This document shows positions 1 to 7,536 of a DNA stretch of 35,592 bases, one piece after another. Each line of letters opens with the position of its first letter. Position 1 is the stretch's first letter. Source of the DNA: Pseudomonadota bacterium (GTDB lineage: Bacteria; Pseudomonadota; Gammaproteobacteria; Xanthomonadales; Rhodanobacteraceae); the NCBI GenBank assembly GCA_021793575.1, contig JAJYSM010000033.1, forward strand, positions 1-35,592. The letters run 5' to 3'. The position numbers were made by a program, and so were the translations under genes. The notes beneath the pieces are model-generated. The model did not search any database and had not been told where the DNA came from. It saw only the letters and a program-made list of their open reading frames with translations.

Positions 1-1
1 G

Positions 2-301
2 CCGGTTCAACCTCAAGATTCTCGTCCCTCGCCTACTGGTCGCCGTCGCTCGCTGCAAACCTTGGCCAGAGTGGCGCTTGCGGGCCATCACACCCTTGCG
101 AACGGCTTAACTTCAGCGCGAATCAGGCAAGGCGAAGGATACGTCGAAAATCGGTCGCCAGATAATGAAAAAATAGAAGTTCGTTATAAACACATAGGCT
201 TCCTTGCGCCACGCAATTCAATTGAGACTCTGGCGCCGTCGCTTGGCGAGAGGGTTGATATTATTTGGGATGATCCAAAGAACTGGGATCTTTGCCGTTA
301 A
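2..301 (+). CDS. 3' end of an unrecognised protein (partial)
   Basis: The frame is open from the left window edge to a TAA stop at 299-301. It is probably the C-terminal part of a gene that starts outside, although a TTG at 62 could begin a 79-residue protein. I do not recognise the family. The last 45 or so residues look protein-like, with mixed charged and hydrophobic positions and the ending VDIIWDDPKNWDLCR. From about 130 to 301 the DNA is visibly richer in A and T than the rest of the window and uses codons such as AAA, ATA and TTA that the neighbours avoid, which hints at recent transfer. There is no partner gene to give context. It could also be a decayed remnant. Confidence 0.35.
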   Translation, partial: PVQPQDSRPSPTGRRRSLQTLARVALAGHHTLANGLTSARIRQGEGYVENRSPDNEKIEVRYKHIGFLAPRNSIETLAPSLGERVDIIWDDPKNWDLCR

Positions 302-328
302 CAACAGCATGCAGTTGACGCTTCGCGC

Positions 329-344
329 CGCAGCATGTGCTGCG
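329..344. terminator. Short hairpin between the left-edge ORF and the YeiH gene
   Basis: A seven-base-pair perfect stem (CGCAGCA / TGCTGCG) closes a two-base loop, in practice a smaller stem with a larger loop. It lies in the 103-base gap between two convergent genes. No run of T follows on either strand, so a terminator role is only suggested by position. Confidence 0.2.
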
Positions 345-404
345 CGGCGGAATATCCGCTCCAGGCCGTAAATTGCCCCTCAAATCCCCCAACAAACCCC
401 GCCC

Positions 405-1451
405 TCACAACTGCCCGATCACCAGTTGCACCAGCAGGCTGCTGACGGCCACGGCGATCCACACGCCGAGGCCGAGCAGGATCGGGCGCAGGCCGGTGCT
501 GGCCATCTTGCGCAGGTTGGCGGACAGGCCGATGGCGGTGAGCGCCACGATGATCAGGAACGTCGCGGCGGTGTGGATGGCCGGCTGGATGACGGCGGGT
601 ACGAAGCCTGCCGTGCGTGCCGCCGAGGCCACCAGGAACCACAGGATAAACCACGGAAAGATCGCGGCGAGGCTGAAGCTGCCGGTGCTGCCGCTGGCTC
701 GCGCCTTGCGCTTTTCGCGCGCGGCCACCGCGAAGGCGATGATCAGGGCGACCGGAATGATCAGCGTGGCGCGGGTCAGTTTGACGATGGTGGCGTAGTC
801 GCCGGCGGCCTTGCTGTAGCTGTAGCCGGCGGCCACCACCGAGGAGGTGTCGTTGATCGCGGTGCCGGCCCACAGGCCGAAGCCGAGGTCGGTCATGTGC
901 ATCAGGTGGCCGAGCAGCGGAAACAGCAGCACCGCCACCAGGTTGAACAGGAAGATGGTGGAGATCGCGAACGCGGTGTCGTGCTCGTCCGGGCGGATGA
1001 TCGGGGTCACCGCGGCAATCGCCGAGCCGCCGCAGATCGCGGTGCCCACCCCGATCATGATCTGCAGCTTGTCGTGCACGCCCAGCCAGCGCCCCAGCAG
1101 CCACGCGGCCAGGAACGCCACCGTCATCGTCACCATCGTCACCGACAGCGACTGCAGGCCGGTGTGGGCGACCTGGCTCAGGCTGAGCCCGAAGCCCAGC
1201 GCGATGATCGACCACTGCAGCACGTACTTGCCGGTGAACGCGATGCCGGCGCTGTAGCGCTCGCCCGGCGACAGCGTGTTGCGCACCAGGATGCCCAGCA
1301 CGATGCCGATCACCGGGCCGCCGATCAACGGAAAGCGGCGCCCCAGCAGCAGCGCGAGCAGGCCGATCAGGATCGCCAGCAGCAGGCCGGGCAGGCGCTG
1401 TGGCGGCTGGCTGGACGCGAGCGTGGCCGAGGTGGTGTTCATAGGCGTCAT
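405..1451 (-). CDS. yeiH: YeiH/UPF0324-family putative sulfate/sulfite exporter
   Basis: This 348-residue inner-membrane protein has about ten hydrophobic segments. Family marks are the stretch IGVGTAICGGSAIAAVTPII (about 137-156), a conserved glycine-rich re-entrant region, and GLWAGTAINDTSSVVAAGYS further on. The family is annotated as putative sulfate exporters; the true substrate is not established and sulfite is a candidate. The gene is divergent from a LysR regulator, the same arrangement as yeiH and yeiE in enteric bacteria, so the regulator probably controls it. The ATG at 1451 is used here; an in-frame ATG at 1442 is an alternative. The N-terminus before the first membrane helix is short and polar, as expected. 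Family assignment is firm; substrate is inference. Confidence 0.85.
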   Translation of the reverse strand: MTPMNTTSATLASSQPPQRLPGLLLAILIGLLALLLGRRFPLIGGPVIGIVLGILVRNTLSPGERYSAGIAFTGKYVLQWSIIALGFGLSLSQVAHTGLQSLSVTMVTMTVAFLAAWLLGRWLGVHDKLQIMIGVGTAICGGSAIAAVTPIIRPDEHDTAFAISTIFLFNLVAVLLFPLLGHLMHMTDLGFGLWAGTAINDTSSVVAAGYSYSKAAGDYATIVKLTRATLIIPVALIIAFAVAAREKRKARASGSTGSFSLAAIFPWFILWFLVASAARTAGFVPAVIQPAIHTAATFLIIVALTAIGLSANLRKMASTGLRPILLGLGVWIAVAVSSLLVQLVIGQL

Positions 1452-1465
1452 TCTGCGTCGGCGCA

Positions 1466-1496
1466 GCCATCAGGAAAACTTGGAATATCTGATGGC
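1466..1496. promoter_or_regulatory. Dyad between yeiH and its LysR gene, candidate operator
   Basis: A perfect eight-base inverted repeat, GCCATCAG at 1466-1473 and CTGATGGC at 1489-1496, is separated by 15 A/T-rich bases. It occupies most of the 62-base gap between the divergent starts at 1451 and 1514. LysR regulators commonly bind an interrupted dyad in exactly this position and control both genes from it. A TATAAG at 1500-1505 could be the -10 of the LysR gene, which would make its transcript nearly leaderless. Confidence 0.45.
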
Positions 1497-1513
1497 TTGT
1501 ATAAGATGTGCTG

Positions 1514-2410
1514 ATGATCAACATCAGCCCGCGCCAGCTGGAGGTATTTGTGCAGGTGGCCCTGCACGGCAGCGTGCGCGTTGCCGCCGAGCGGCTGCAC
1601 CTGACCCAGCCGGCCGCCAGCATGGCGCTGGCCGAGATGGAGCGGCAGCTGGATGCTCCGGTGTTTGCGCGCGAACGCGGCCGGCTGCGGCTGAATGTGC
1701 GCGGTCGCGAGCTGCTGCCGCTGGCGCAGGAGCTGCTGGAACGGCACGCCGAGTTTGCCCGGCGCGGCAGCGAGGGCGGCGCGCTGCTGGCCGGGGAGCT
1801 GCGCATCGGCGCCAGCAACACGGTGGGCAACTACCGGGTGGGCGAGCTGCTGGGCGCGTTCGTGCGCGCGCATCCGCAGGTGGCGATCCGCCTGCGCGTG
1901 GCCAACACCGAGGCGATCGCCGCCGGCATGCTCGATCACAGCCTGGACATCGGCTGCGTCGAGGGGCCGGTGACGCATCCGCTGCTGGAAGTGCGGCCGT
2001 GGCGCGACGACCTGCTGGTGTTGTGCGCGCCGCTGGATCATCCGCTGGCGCGCAAGCGCGGCCTCAAGCCCGCGCATTTCGCCGGTGCGCGCTGGGTGAT
2101 GCGCGAACCCGGTTCGGCCACGCGCACCACCAGCGAGCGCGTGCTGGCGCAGCTGCCCGCCGGCGAGACGGTGCTGGAGCTGGATCAGATCGAGGCGATC
2201 AAGCAGGCGGTGATCGCCGGGCTGGGCATTGCCGTGCTGCCCGCGGTGGCGGTGACCGACGCGCTGGCGGCCGGTCGCCTGAAGGCCTTGCGCACGCCGT
2301 TTCTCGACCTGCGCCGCAAGCTGTCGCTGCTGCTGCATCGGCAGAAATACCGCGGCGCGCTGCTGGAGGCGTTTCTTGCGGGCACGGACGACCACAAGCC
2401 GGCCGGATGA
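1514..2410 (+). CDS. LysR-family transcriptional regulator (YeiE/CysB-like)
   Basis: The 298-residue product has the LysR layout. An N-terminal winged helix-turn-helix spans about residues 1-65, with the recognition region RVAAERLHLTQPAASMALAE. An effector-binding domain of two Rossmann-like halves runs from about residue 90, opening GELRIGASNTVGNYRVGELL. Such proteins bind a small anion or metabolite in the C-terminal domain and activate a neighbouring divergent gene. The neighbour is a YeiH-type exporter, so a YeiE-like role in sulfite or sulfur response is plausible but inferred. The ATG at 1514 is preferred because the protein then starts MINISPRQLEVF, typical of the family; a GTG at 1508 is also in frame. 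Confidence 0.88.
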   Translation: MINISPRQLEVFVQVALHGSVRVAAERLHLTQPAASMALAEMERQLDAPVFARERGRLRLNVRGRELLPLAQELLERHAEFARRGSEGGALLAGELRIGASNTVGNYRVGELLGAFVRAHPQVAIRLRVANTEAIAAGMLDHSLDIGCVEGPVTHPLLEVRPWRDDLLVLCAPLDHPLARKRGLKPAHFAGARWVMREPGSATRTTSERVLAQLPAGETVLELDQIEAIKQAVIAGLGIAVLPAVAVTDALAAGRLKALRTPFLDLRRKLSLLLHRQKYRGALLEAFLAGTDDHKPAG

Positions 2411-2483
2411 GCCGGCCCGGTGAGCTGGCCCGGTGGGAGTCCAGACCCGTGCTGAATACGGCCCGTAAACCGTGTGGACACGT

Positions 2484-2521
2484 GTCCTTCGACTACGCTT
2501 CGCTACGCTCAGGACGAACGG
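2484..2521. repeat. Dispersed palindromic repeat, short copy
   Basis: This 38-base element contains GTCCT and AGGAC ends around a CTTCGACTACGCTTCGC-type core and finishes with GAACGG. A diverged, larger relative lies at 16236-16329. It sits in the 163-base gap between the converging ends of the LysR gene and ptsI, a usual place for REP-like elements. A role as a bidirectional transcript end is possible, but no T run is present. Confidence 0.55.
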
Positions 2522-2573
2522 TGGAGACAACGCACGGATCTGCCGCCCACAGCCTGCCAGGATGGCTGGCGCC

Positions 2574-4319
2574 TCAGCCGGCAGCCATCGTGCCCGCGAT
2601 CTCGCCCAGCAGCGCCGCCACCTGCTCGTGCGTATGCGCGTGCAGCAGCCGCGCGGCGTGGCGGCGCAGGTGGGCGTGGTCGAGCGTGGCGAGGCGGTCG
2701 CGCACGTGCAGGATCTGGCTCGGGTGCATGCTGAACTCGCCCAGCCCCAGCACCAGCAGCAGCGCGGTGAAGTTGCTGTCGCCGGCAATCTCGCCGCACA
2801 GGCTCACCGGCTTCTTCGCGCGACGGCCGGCGCCGATCACGTGCGACAGCAGCCGCAGCAGCGCCGGCTGCAGCGGGTTGTAGATGTTCTCCAGCGCGTC
2901 GTTGCCGCGATCGGCGGCGAGCACGTACTGGGCCAGGTCGTTGGTGCCGATGGCGAGGAAGTCGGCGTGTTCGAGCAGCGCGCGCACGTTGATGGCGGCG
3001 GCCGGCACCTCGATCATCGCGCCCAGCGGCAGCTTCTCCGGCAGGTCGATGTTCTCGCGCTTCAGCTCCTGCCGCGCCAGCTTGAACAGCGTGCGCACGG
3101 CGATCAGTTCGTCCGGCTGGGTCACCATCGGCACCAGCACGCGCATCGGGCCATAGCAGGCGGCGCGCAGGATCGCGCGGATCTGGGTCGAGAACACCGC
3201 CGGATAGCGCAGCGACAGGCGTACGCCGCGCACGCCGAGCGCGGGGTTTTCCTCGCCGCGCATCACCAGCCCCGCGGCATCCGCCTTGTCGGCGCCCAGA
3301 TCCAGCGTGCGGATGGTCACCGGCAGGCCGCCCATGCCCATCACCAGGTCGCGGTAGGCGACGAACTGCTCCTCCTCCGATGGCAGCTCCTTGTGCCGCA
3401 GGAACAGGAATTCGGTGCGGTACAGGCCGATGCCGTCGGCGCCGCGCGCGCGCGCCATGGCCACGTCCGCCGAGGTTTCAGCGTTGGCCAGCAGGCAGAT
3501 GTCGATGCCGTCGCGGGTGCGCGTGGGCGCATTCGCCAGCTTGGCCAGCCGACGCCCCTCGATCACCGCCTCGCGCTGCCAGGCGCGGTAGCGCGAGAGA
3601 TCCTGCGCGGTGGGATGCACCACCGCCTCGCCGCGCTCGGCGTCGAGCAGGATCAGGTCGTCGTCGTGGATGTTGGACAGCGCGTCGCGCGTGCCCACCA
3701 GCATCGGCAGGCCCAGGCTGCGCGCCAGGATGGCGCTGTGCGAATACGCGCTGCCGGAGCTGCCGACCACGCCGAGCAGGCCGTTGCCGGCGAGCTGCGC
3801 CATCTCGGCCGGCGCGATGTTGTCGGCGATCAGGATTTCGCCCACGCGCGCGGCCAGCTTGCGCTCCTCCGGGCTGGTCTGCCGCATCAGCGCGGAGATC
3901 ACCCGGTTGATCACCTGCTCGACGTCCTCCTTGCGGCTGCGCAGGTAGGGATCGTCCATCGCCTCAAACACGGCCGACAGGCGGTCGCGCTGCTTCTTCA
4001 GCGCGGCGCCGGGGCGGTAATGGCCGATCCGCACCAGGTCGTCCAGCCCGCGCAGCAGCTCGGGGTCGTCCAGCAGCAGGCTGTGGGCGTCGATGAACTC
4101 GTTGACCTCGCGCGCCAGCGCGCCATGCAGCTTGCCGCGCAGCTCGCGCAGTTCCTGCCGCGCCGCCTCCAGCGCCTCGTGCAGGCGCTGCAGCTCGCTC
4201 TCGACCTCGTCCTCGGCCAGTGGCCGGGTGTCCACCGCGTAGCGGCTCGGCTGCACCAGCCGCGCACGGCCCAGCGCCATGCCGTGCGCCGCGATGGTGC
4301 CGCTGAGTACGTGCCTCAT
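2574..4319 (-). CDS. ptsI: PTS enzyme I (phosphoenolpyruvate-protein phosphotransferase)
   Basis: Enzyme I takes phosphate from phosphoenolpyruvate and passes it to HPr in the cytoplasm. The product has 581 residues, close to the usual 570-575. The phosphohistidine lies in SGSAYSHSAILARSLGLP, a variant of the common GGRTSHTAI motif but keeping S-H-S/T. The PEP-binding barrel shows GIGLYRTEFLFL, MIEVPAA, FLAIGTNDLAQYVLAADR and the catalytic cysteine in SLCGEIAGD. It is the last gene of the run hprK, rapZ, EIIA, ptsH, ptsI and lies 22 bases after ptsH. No sugar-specific EIIB or EIIC is nearby, so its phosphate probably serves regulation. Start and family are secure. Confidence 0.96.
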   Translation of the reverse strand: MRHVLSGTIAAHGMALGRARLVQPSRYAVDTRPLAEDEVESELQRLHEALEAARQELRELRGKLHGALAREVNEFIDAHSLLLDDPELLRGLDDLVRIGHYRPGAALKKQRDRLSAVFEAMDDPYLRSRKEDVEQVINRVISALMRQTSPEERKLAARVGEILIADNIAPAEMAQLAGNGLLGVVGSSGSAYSHSAILARSLGLPMLVGTRDALSNIHDDDLILLDAERGEAVVHPTAQDLSRYRAWQREAVIEGRRLAKLANAPTRTRDGIDICLLANAETSADVAMARARGADGIGLYRTEFLFLRHKELPSEEEQFVAYRDLVMGMGGLPVTIRTLDLGADKADAAGLVMRGEENPALGVRGVRLSLRYPAVFSTQIRAILRAACYGPMRVLVPMVTQPDELIAVRTLFKLARQELKRENIDLPEKLPLGAMIEVPAAAINVRALLEHADFLAIGTNDLAQYVLAADRGNDALENIYNPLQPALLRLLSHVIGAGRRAKKPVSLCGEIAGDSNFTALLLVLGLGEFSMHPSQILHVRDRLATLDHAHLRRHAARLLHAHTHEQVAALLGEIAGTMAAG

Positions 4320-4341
4320 GGGTGGTTCCCTGTTCGCATCA

Positions 4342-4611
4342 TCACGCTCCCTCGTCGAACTTGCGCTCGAACAGCTCGGCCACCGCGGCCACCGCGGCGT
4401 GCTCGTCCGGGCCGTCGGCCCGGATGGTCAGCGGCGTGCCGATGCCTGCGGCCAGCATCATCACGCCCATGATGCTCTGCGCGTTGACCTCGCGGCCCTT
4501 GCTGACCAGCCAGACGGTGGATTGGAAATGCTGCACCTGCTGCACCAGCTTGGCCGAGGCGCGCGCGTGCAGACCGAGCTTGTTGGATACCACGATCTGT
4601 TGTTCAAGCAT
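4342..4611 (-). CDS. ptsH: HPr phosphocarrier protein
   Basis: HPr is the small PTS carrier that receives phosphate from enzyme I on a histidine. The 89-residue protein has His15 in GLHARAS and Ser46 in NAQSIMG. The serine is the site used by HPr kinase, whose gene (hprK) is in this same cluster, so both phosphorylation modes appear possible. The ATG at 4611 overlaps the end of the EIIA gene by eight bases, which suggests translational coupling. A longer open frame upstream is only the read-through of the overlapping region. The length matches the family. Confidence 0.95.
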   Translation of the reverse strand: MLEQQIVVSNKLGLHARASAKLVQQVQHFQSTVWLVSKGREVNAQSIMGVMMLAAGIGTPLTIRADGPDEHAAVAAVAELFERKFDEGA

Positions 4612-4996
4612 GGTCGATGAAGATTCCTCCGCGGCCGCCGCTGGCCGCGATCTCGGCCAGTTCATCCAGCGGTTTTTCCGCATAGTTGAGAACGCGTAGC
4701 AGCATCGGCAGGTTGAGCCCCGATACGCAGCGCAGATGCACACCCAGCTCGGCCAGCGACAGGCCAATGTTGCAGGGCGTGGCGCCGTACAGGTCGGCCA
4801 GCACCAGCACGCCGTCGCCGCGGTCGAGCGCGCGCGCGTGGCGCGCGGTGAGCGCGCGCATCACGTCGGGGTCGGATTCGGGCGGAATCTCCACCGCATC
4901 CACCTGCAGCGGCAGCGTCGGCATCACGTGATGGGCGGCGGAGATCAGCGCCTTGCCGACCGCCTCGTGGGTCATCAGCAATACTCCGACGTTCAT
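4604..4996 (-). CDS. PTS EIIA component, mannose family
   Basis: The 130-residue product fits the EIIA(Man) fold. It starts MNVGVLLMTHEAVGKAL with the phosphorylatable histidine at residue 10, continues with a GDGVLVLADLYGATPCNIG region, and ends in SGLNLPMLLRVLNY. In transporting systems EIIA(Man) passes phosphate to EIIB, but no EIIB, IIC or IID gene is in the window. In Xanthomonadales such stand-alone EIIA proteins are thought to be regulatory. The ATG at 4996, preceded by GGGGACC, gives the expected N-terminus; the open frame extends 18 codons further but reads as non-coding there. The gene overlaps ptsH. Confidence 0.88.
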   Translation of the reverse strand: MNVGVLLMTHEAVGKALISAAHHVMPTLPLQVDAVEIPPESDPDVMRALTARHARALDRGDGVLVLADLYGATPCNIGLSLAELGVHLRCVSGLNLPMLLRVLNYAEKPLDELAEIAASGGRGGIFIDHA

Positions 4997-5046
4997 CGGT
5001 GGTCCCCGGCGCTGCAAGCGTGGATCGTGGATTATCGGCGCGGCCA

Positions 5047-5952
5047 TCATTCGAGCTCGCGATGAAAGGTCAGCACGCCCTCGTGGCGGCTGCGGCAGTG
5101 CGCCGCCAGCTTCTCGACCAGATAGACCGAGCGGTGCCGGCCACCGGTGCAGCCGACCGCGATCGTCATGTAGCTGCGATCGTCCTGCTCGAAGCGCGGC
5201 AGCCAGGTATCCAGCCAGCGCGCAGTGTCGGCAAAGTATTCGGCCACCAGTGGTTGTTCATCGAGGAATTCGCGCACCGGCGCGTCCTTGCCCGACAGTG
5301 GCCGCAGATGCGCCTGCCAGTGCGGATTCGGCAGGCAGCGCGCATCGAACACGAAGTCCGCATCCAGCGGCAGCCCACGGCGGAATGCGAACGACTGGAA
5401 CATCAGGGTCAGCCCCGCGGTGGCCTGCGCATAGCCGCTGGCGACCAGCCGGCGCAGCTGGTGCACGTTGAGTTCGCTGGAGTCGATCACCTTGTCGGCG
5501 ATCGCCGTCAGCGGCCGCAGCAGCCGGCGCTCCTCGACGATCGCATCGGCCAGCGACACCCCGCGCGTGGCCAGCGGATGCCGGCGGCGGGTTTCCGAGT
5601 AGCGCTTGATCAGCACCTCGTCGCGGCAATCCAGGAAGATCAGGTGCAGCTGCACGCCGGCGGCGGCCAACTGCGACAGCACTGCCGGCATGTGGGTGAA
5701 ATCGGCGCCGCGGTTGCGCACGTCCACGCCTACCGCGATGCGCCGATGGGTGCCGCCATTGTCGTGGATCAGTGCATCGACCAGCTGCGGCAGCAGCGCC
5801 GAAGGCAGGTTGTCGACGCAGTAGAACTCCAGATCCTCCAGCGCGCGCAGCGCCACCGTCTTGCCGCCGCCGGACATGCCGGTGAGCACGATCAGGCGGA
5901 TCTCCTGCGGGTCGACCGACGGGTTGAGCAGGGCAGCGGAGTTTTCGTTCAT
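5047..5952 (-). CDS. rapZ: RapZ / YvcJ-family nucleotide-binding protein
   Basis: The 301-residue protein opens with a P-loop, GMSGGGKT at residues 25-32. It then carries the family stretch YCVDNLPSALLPQLVD and the C-terminal motif VGCTGGRHRSVYLVEKLA. In Escherichia coli RapZ adapts small RNAs for RNase E and so controls glucosamine-6-phosphate synthesis. Whether those small RNAs exist in this organism cannot be judged here. The start lies four bases after the hprK stop, and the EIIA gene follows 50 bases on. Conserved placement between hprK and PTS genes supports a link between envelope precursor supply and PTS state. Confidence 0.94.
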   Translation of the reverse strand: MNENSAALLNPSVDPQEIRLIVLTGMSGGGKTVALRALEDLEFYCVDNLPSALLPQLVDALIHDNGGTHRRIAVGVDVRNRGADFTHMPAVLSQLAAAGVQLHLIFLDCRDEVLIKRYSETRRRHPLATRGVSLADAIVEERRLLRPLTAIADKVIDSSELNVHQLRRLVASGYAQATAGLTLMFQSFAFRRGLPLDADFVFDARCLPNPHWQAHLRPLSGKDAPVREFLDEQPLVAEYFADTARWLDTWLPRFEQDDRSYMTIAVGCTGGRHRSVYLVEKLAAHCRSRHEGVLTFHRELE

Positions 5953-5956
5953 GGGT

Positions 5957-6931
5957 TCACCACGGTGGCAGCCGGCGCAGCTGGTGCGCCTGACGGTCGA
6001 TGAAGGTCTGCGCCGGATCGATACCCTTGCTCTTCAGCGCGTGGCTGCGCACGGCGGCCTCGACCAGCACCGCGAGGTTGCGCCCCGGCGCCACCGGAAT
6101 GGTGATCATCGGCACCGCCACGTCGAAGATTTCGCGGTGGCCGATGTCGCCAGTGAGGCGGGTCAGGGAGTCGCTGGTGTTGTCAGGATGGCCGTCACCC
6201 TCGCGCATCGGCTTGAGGTGGATCACCAGCCGCAGGTACTTGGACGGCTTGACCGACATGTGGCCGAACATCTCGCGCACGTTGAGCACGCCCAGGCCGC
6301 GCACCTCCAGCAGATCCTGCAGCAGTTCCGGGCAGCTGCCGTCGATCACGTCGGGCGCGATCAGGGTGAACTCGGTGGCGTCGTCGGCCACCAGCCGGTG
6401 GCCGCGGCTGATCAGTTCCAGCGCCAGCTCGCTCTTGCCCGAGCCGGACTCGCCGGTGATCAGCACACCGATCGAGAACACCTCCAGAAACACCCCGTGC
6501 AGTGTGGTCTTGGCCGCCAGCATGCGCGCCAGGTGGTATTGCAGATAGGTCAGCAGCTCGTGGCCGCGCTTGGGGCTGATCCATAGCGGCGTGCTGGTCT
6601 CCTCGGCCACTTCGCGCAGGTCGGCCGGGATCGGCTGGTCCTTGGTCACGATCAGCGCCACCGGCTGGTAGGCGGCGATCTTGTGCATCACTTCCCAGCG
6701 CTGGCGCGAGTCCAGCCCGTCGAGATAATTCAGCTCCTCGCTGCCGACGATCTGGATCTTGTTCGGATAGATGACGTTGAGGTAGCCGATCATCGAGGGC
6801 CGGCGCGACTGCGTGGCGCCAGGGTCGATCACCCGCGCTTCCCCCCGCATGCCGGACACCCAGCGCAGGGCCATGCGTTCGTGGACGCCGTCGTAGAGTT
6901 GTCGCGCGCTGATCCGGTCCAAGCGAAGCAT
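5957..6931 (-). CDS. hprK: HPr kinase/phosphorylase
   Basis: HprK phosphorylates and dephosphorylates HPr on Ser46. The 324-residue product has an N-terminal regulatory domain and, from about residue 140, the catalytic domain. That domain holds [10 protein letters not shown], the Walker A GESGSGKS at 160-167, [10 protein letters not shown], and the signature [13 protein letters not shown] at about 211-223. Firmicutes use the enzyme for carbon catabolite control. Proteobacteria with HprK usually have an incomplete PTS, as here, and use it for regulation. The matching HPr in this cluster keeps Ser46, so the pair is likely functional. The gene is followed within four bases by rapZ. Confidence 0.95.
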   Translation of the reverse strand: MLRLDRISARQLYDGVHERMALRWVSGMRGEARVIDPGATQSRRPSMIGYLNVIYPNKIQIVGSEELNYLDGLDSRQRWEVMHKIAAYQPVALIVTKDQPIPADLREVAEETSTPLWISPKRGHELLTYLQYHLARMLAAKTTLHGVFLEVFSIGVLITGESGSGKSELALELISRGHRLVADDATEFTLIAPDVIDGSCPELLQDLLEVRGLGVLNVREMFGHMSVKPSKYLRLVIHLKPMREGDGHPDNTSDSLTRLTGDIGHREIFDVAVPMITIPVAPGRNLAVLVEAAVRSHALKSKGIDPAQTFIDRQAHQLRRLPPW

Positions 6932-7023
6932 CCTGGTGCCGCATGGTGAGCCCGGGTAGGCGGCTGCGCGGCGACCAGGCCATTGTGCCAGCTTGGACGG
7001 ATGGGCGTCTCAAGGGGGGTGGG

Positions 7024-7051
7024 GCGGGCCGCCGCGGAACGGGCGGCCCGC
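7024..7051. terminator. GC-rich hairpin just after hpf
   Basis: A perfect ten-base-pair stem (GCGGGCCGCC / GGCGGCCCGC) closes an eight-base loop, beginning 12 bases beyond the hpf stop codon. It lies in the 131-base gap before hprK. No T run follows on the minus strand, so it may weaken rather than stop transcription, or protect the hpf message end. This gap is where ptsN sits in many relatives. Confidence 0.4.
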
Positions 7052-7062
7052 GGGAAAGCGGC

Positions 7063-7386
7063 TCAGCCGTAGAGGCGTTCCTGGCGCACTTCGCGTTGAT
7101 GCTTGTCGCAGACCTTCTCACGGTGCTTGCGCAGCTGGTTGACCAGCTTGTCGAACACCAGGTCGATCGAGGCATACATGTCGGCCTCGGCGGCTTCGGC
7201 ATGCAGAACCGCGCCGGTGACGCCGAGCGTGCCTTCGGCGCACTGCTGCAACTTGTCGAGCGACAGCACGATCACGAGGCTGATCAGTTTGTCGTCGAGG
7301 CGCGTGAGGCGTTCGAGTTTGACGGTGGCGTGTTCGCGCAGGGCCTGGGTGATTTCGATCTGCCGGCCGCTGAGTTGGAATTGCAT
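7063..7386 (-). CDS. hpf: Ribosome hibernation promoting factor
   Basis: HPF binds the 30S subunit in slow growth and drives 70S ribosomes into inactive dimers. The product has 107 residues, slightly longer than the short enteric HPF and without the long C-terminal dimerisation domain. It opens MQFQLSGRQIEITQALREHA and has the core AEADMYASIDLVFDKLVNQLRK region. The ATG at 7386 is preceded by a strong AGAGGAGG ribosome site, which decides the start over longer open frames. It lies downstream of rpoN, the usual partner order. Confidence 0.93.
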   Translation of the reverse strand: MQFQLSGRQIEITQALREHATVKLERLTRLDDKLISLVIVLSLDKLQQCAEGTLGVTGAVLHAEAAEADMYASIDLVFDKLVNQLRKHREKVCDKHQREVRQERLYG

Positions 7387-7536
7387 GGGGCGCCTCCTCT
7401 GGTGGTGCAGTGCCGCTTGGCGCGGCGGGTTCGATGCACGGCGGCTGCACGCAGCCACGTGGCATCGTCAATCACTGTCTACTCGTATGTGGACGCTTTT
7501 GCACCTGTCGAGTTCCCGTAGTGATGCCCAGGTCAC

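Noticed and set aside
1..60. A tRNA 3' end, because of GGTTCAA near the start
   Set aside because: The flanking bases do not form a T-arm or acceptor stem and there is no CCA end.
2472..4472. Plus-strand 666-residue open frame antisense to ptsI
   Set aside because: It is a shadow of ptsI with His/Gln/Arg-rich low-complexity translation.
6932..7062. A short or broken ptsN between hpf and hprK
   Set aside because: The 131 bases hold a GC hairpin and no frame resembling EIIA-Ntr in any phase.
7387..7536. A sigma-54 promoter upstream of hpf
   Set aside because: The nearest TGGC...TGC pairing has the wrong spacing and poor match, so no -24/-12 site can be supported.
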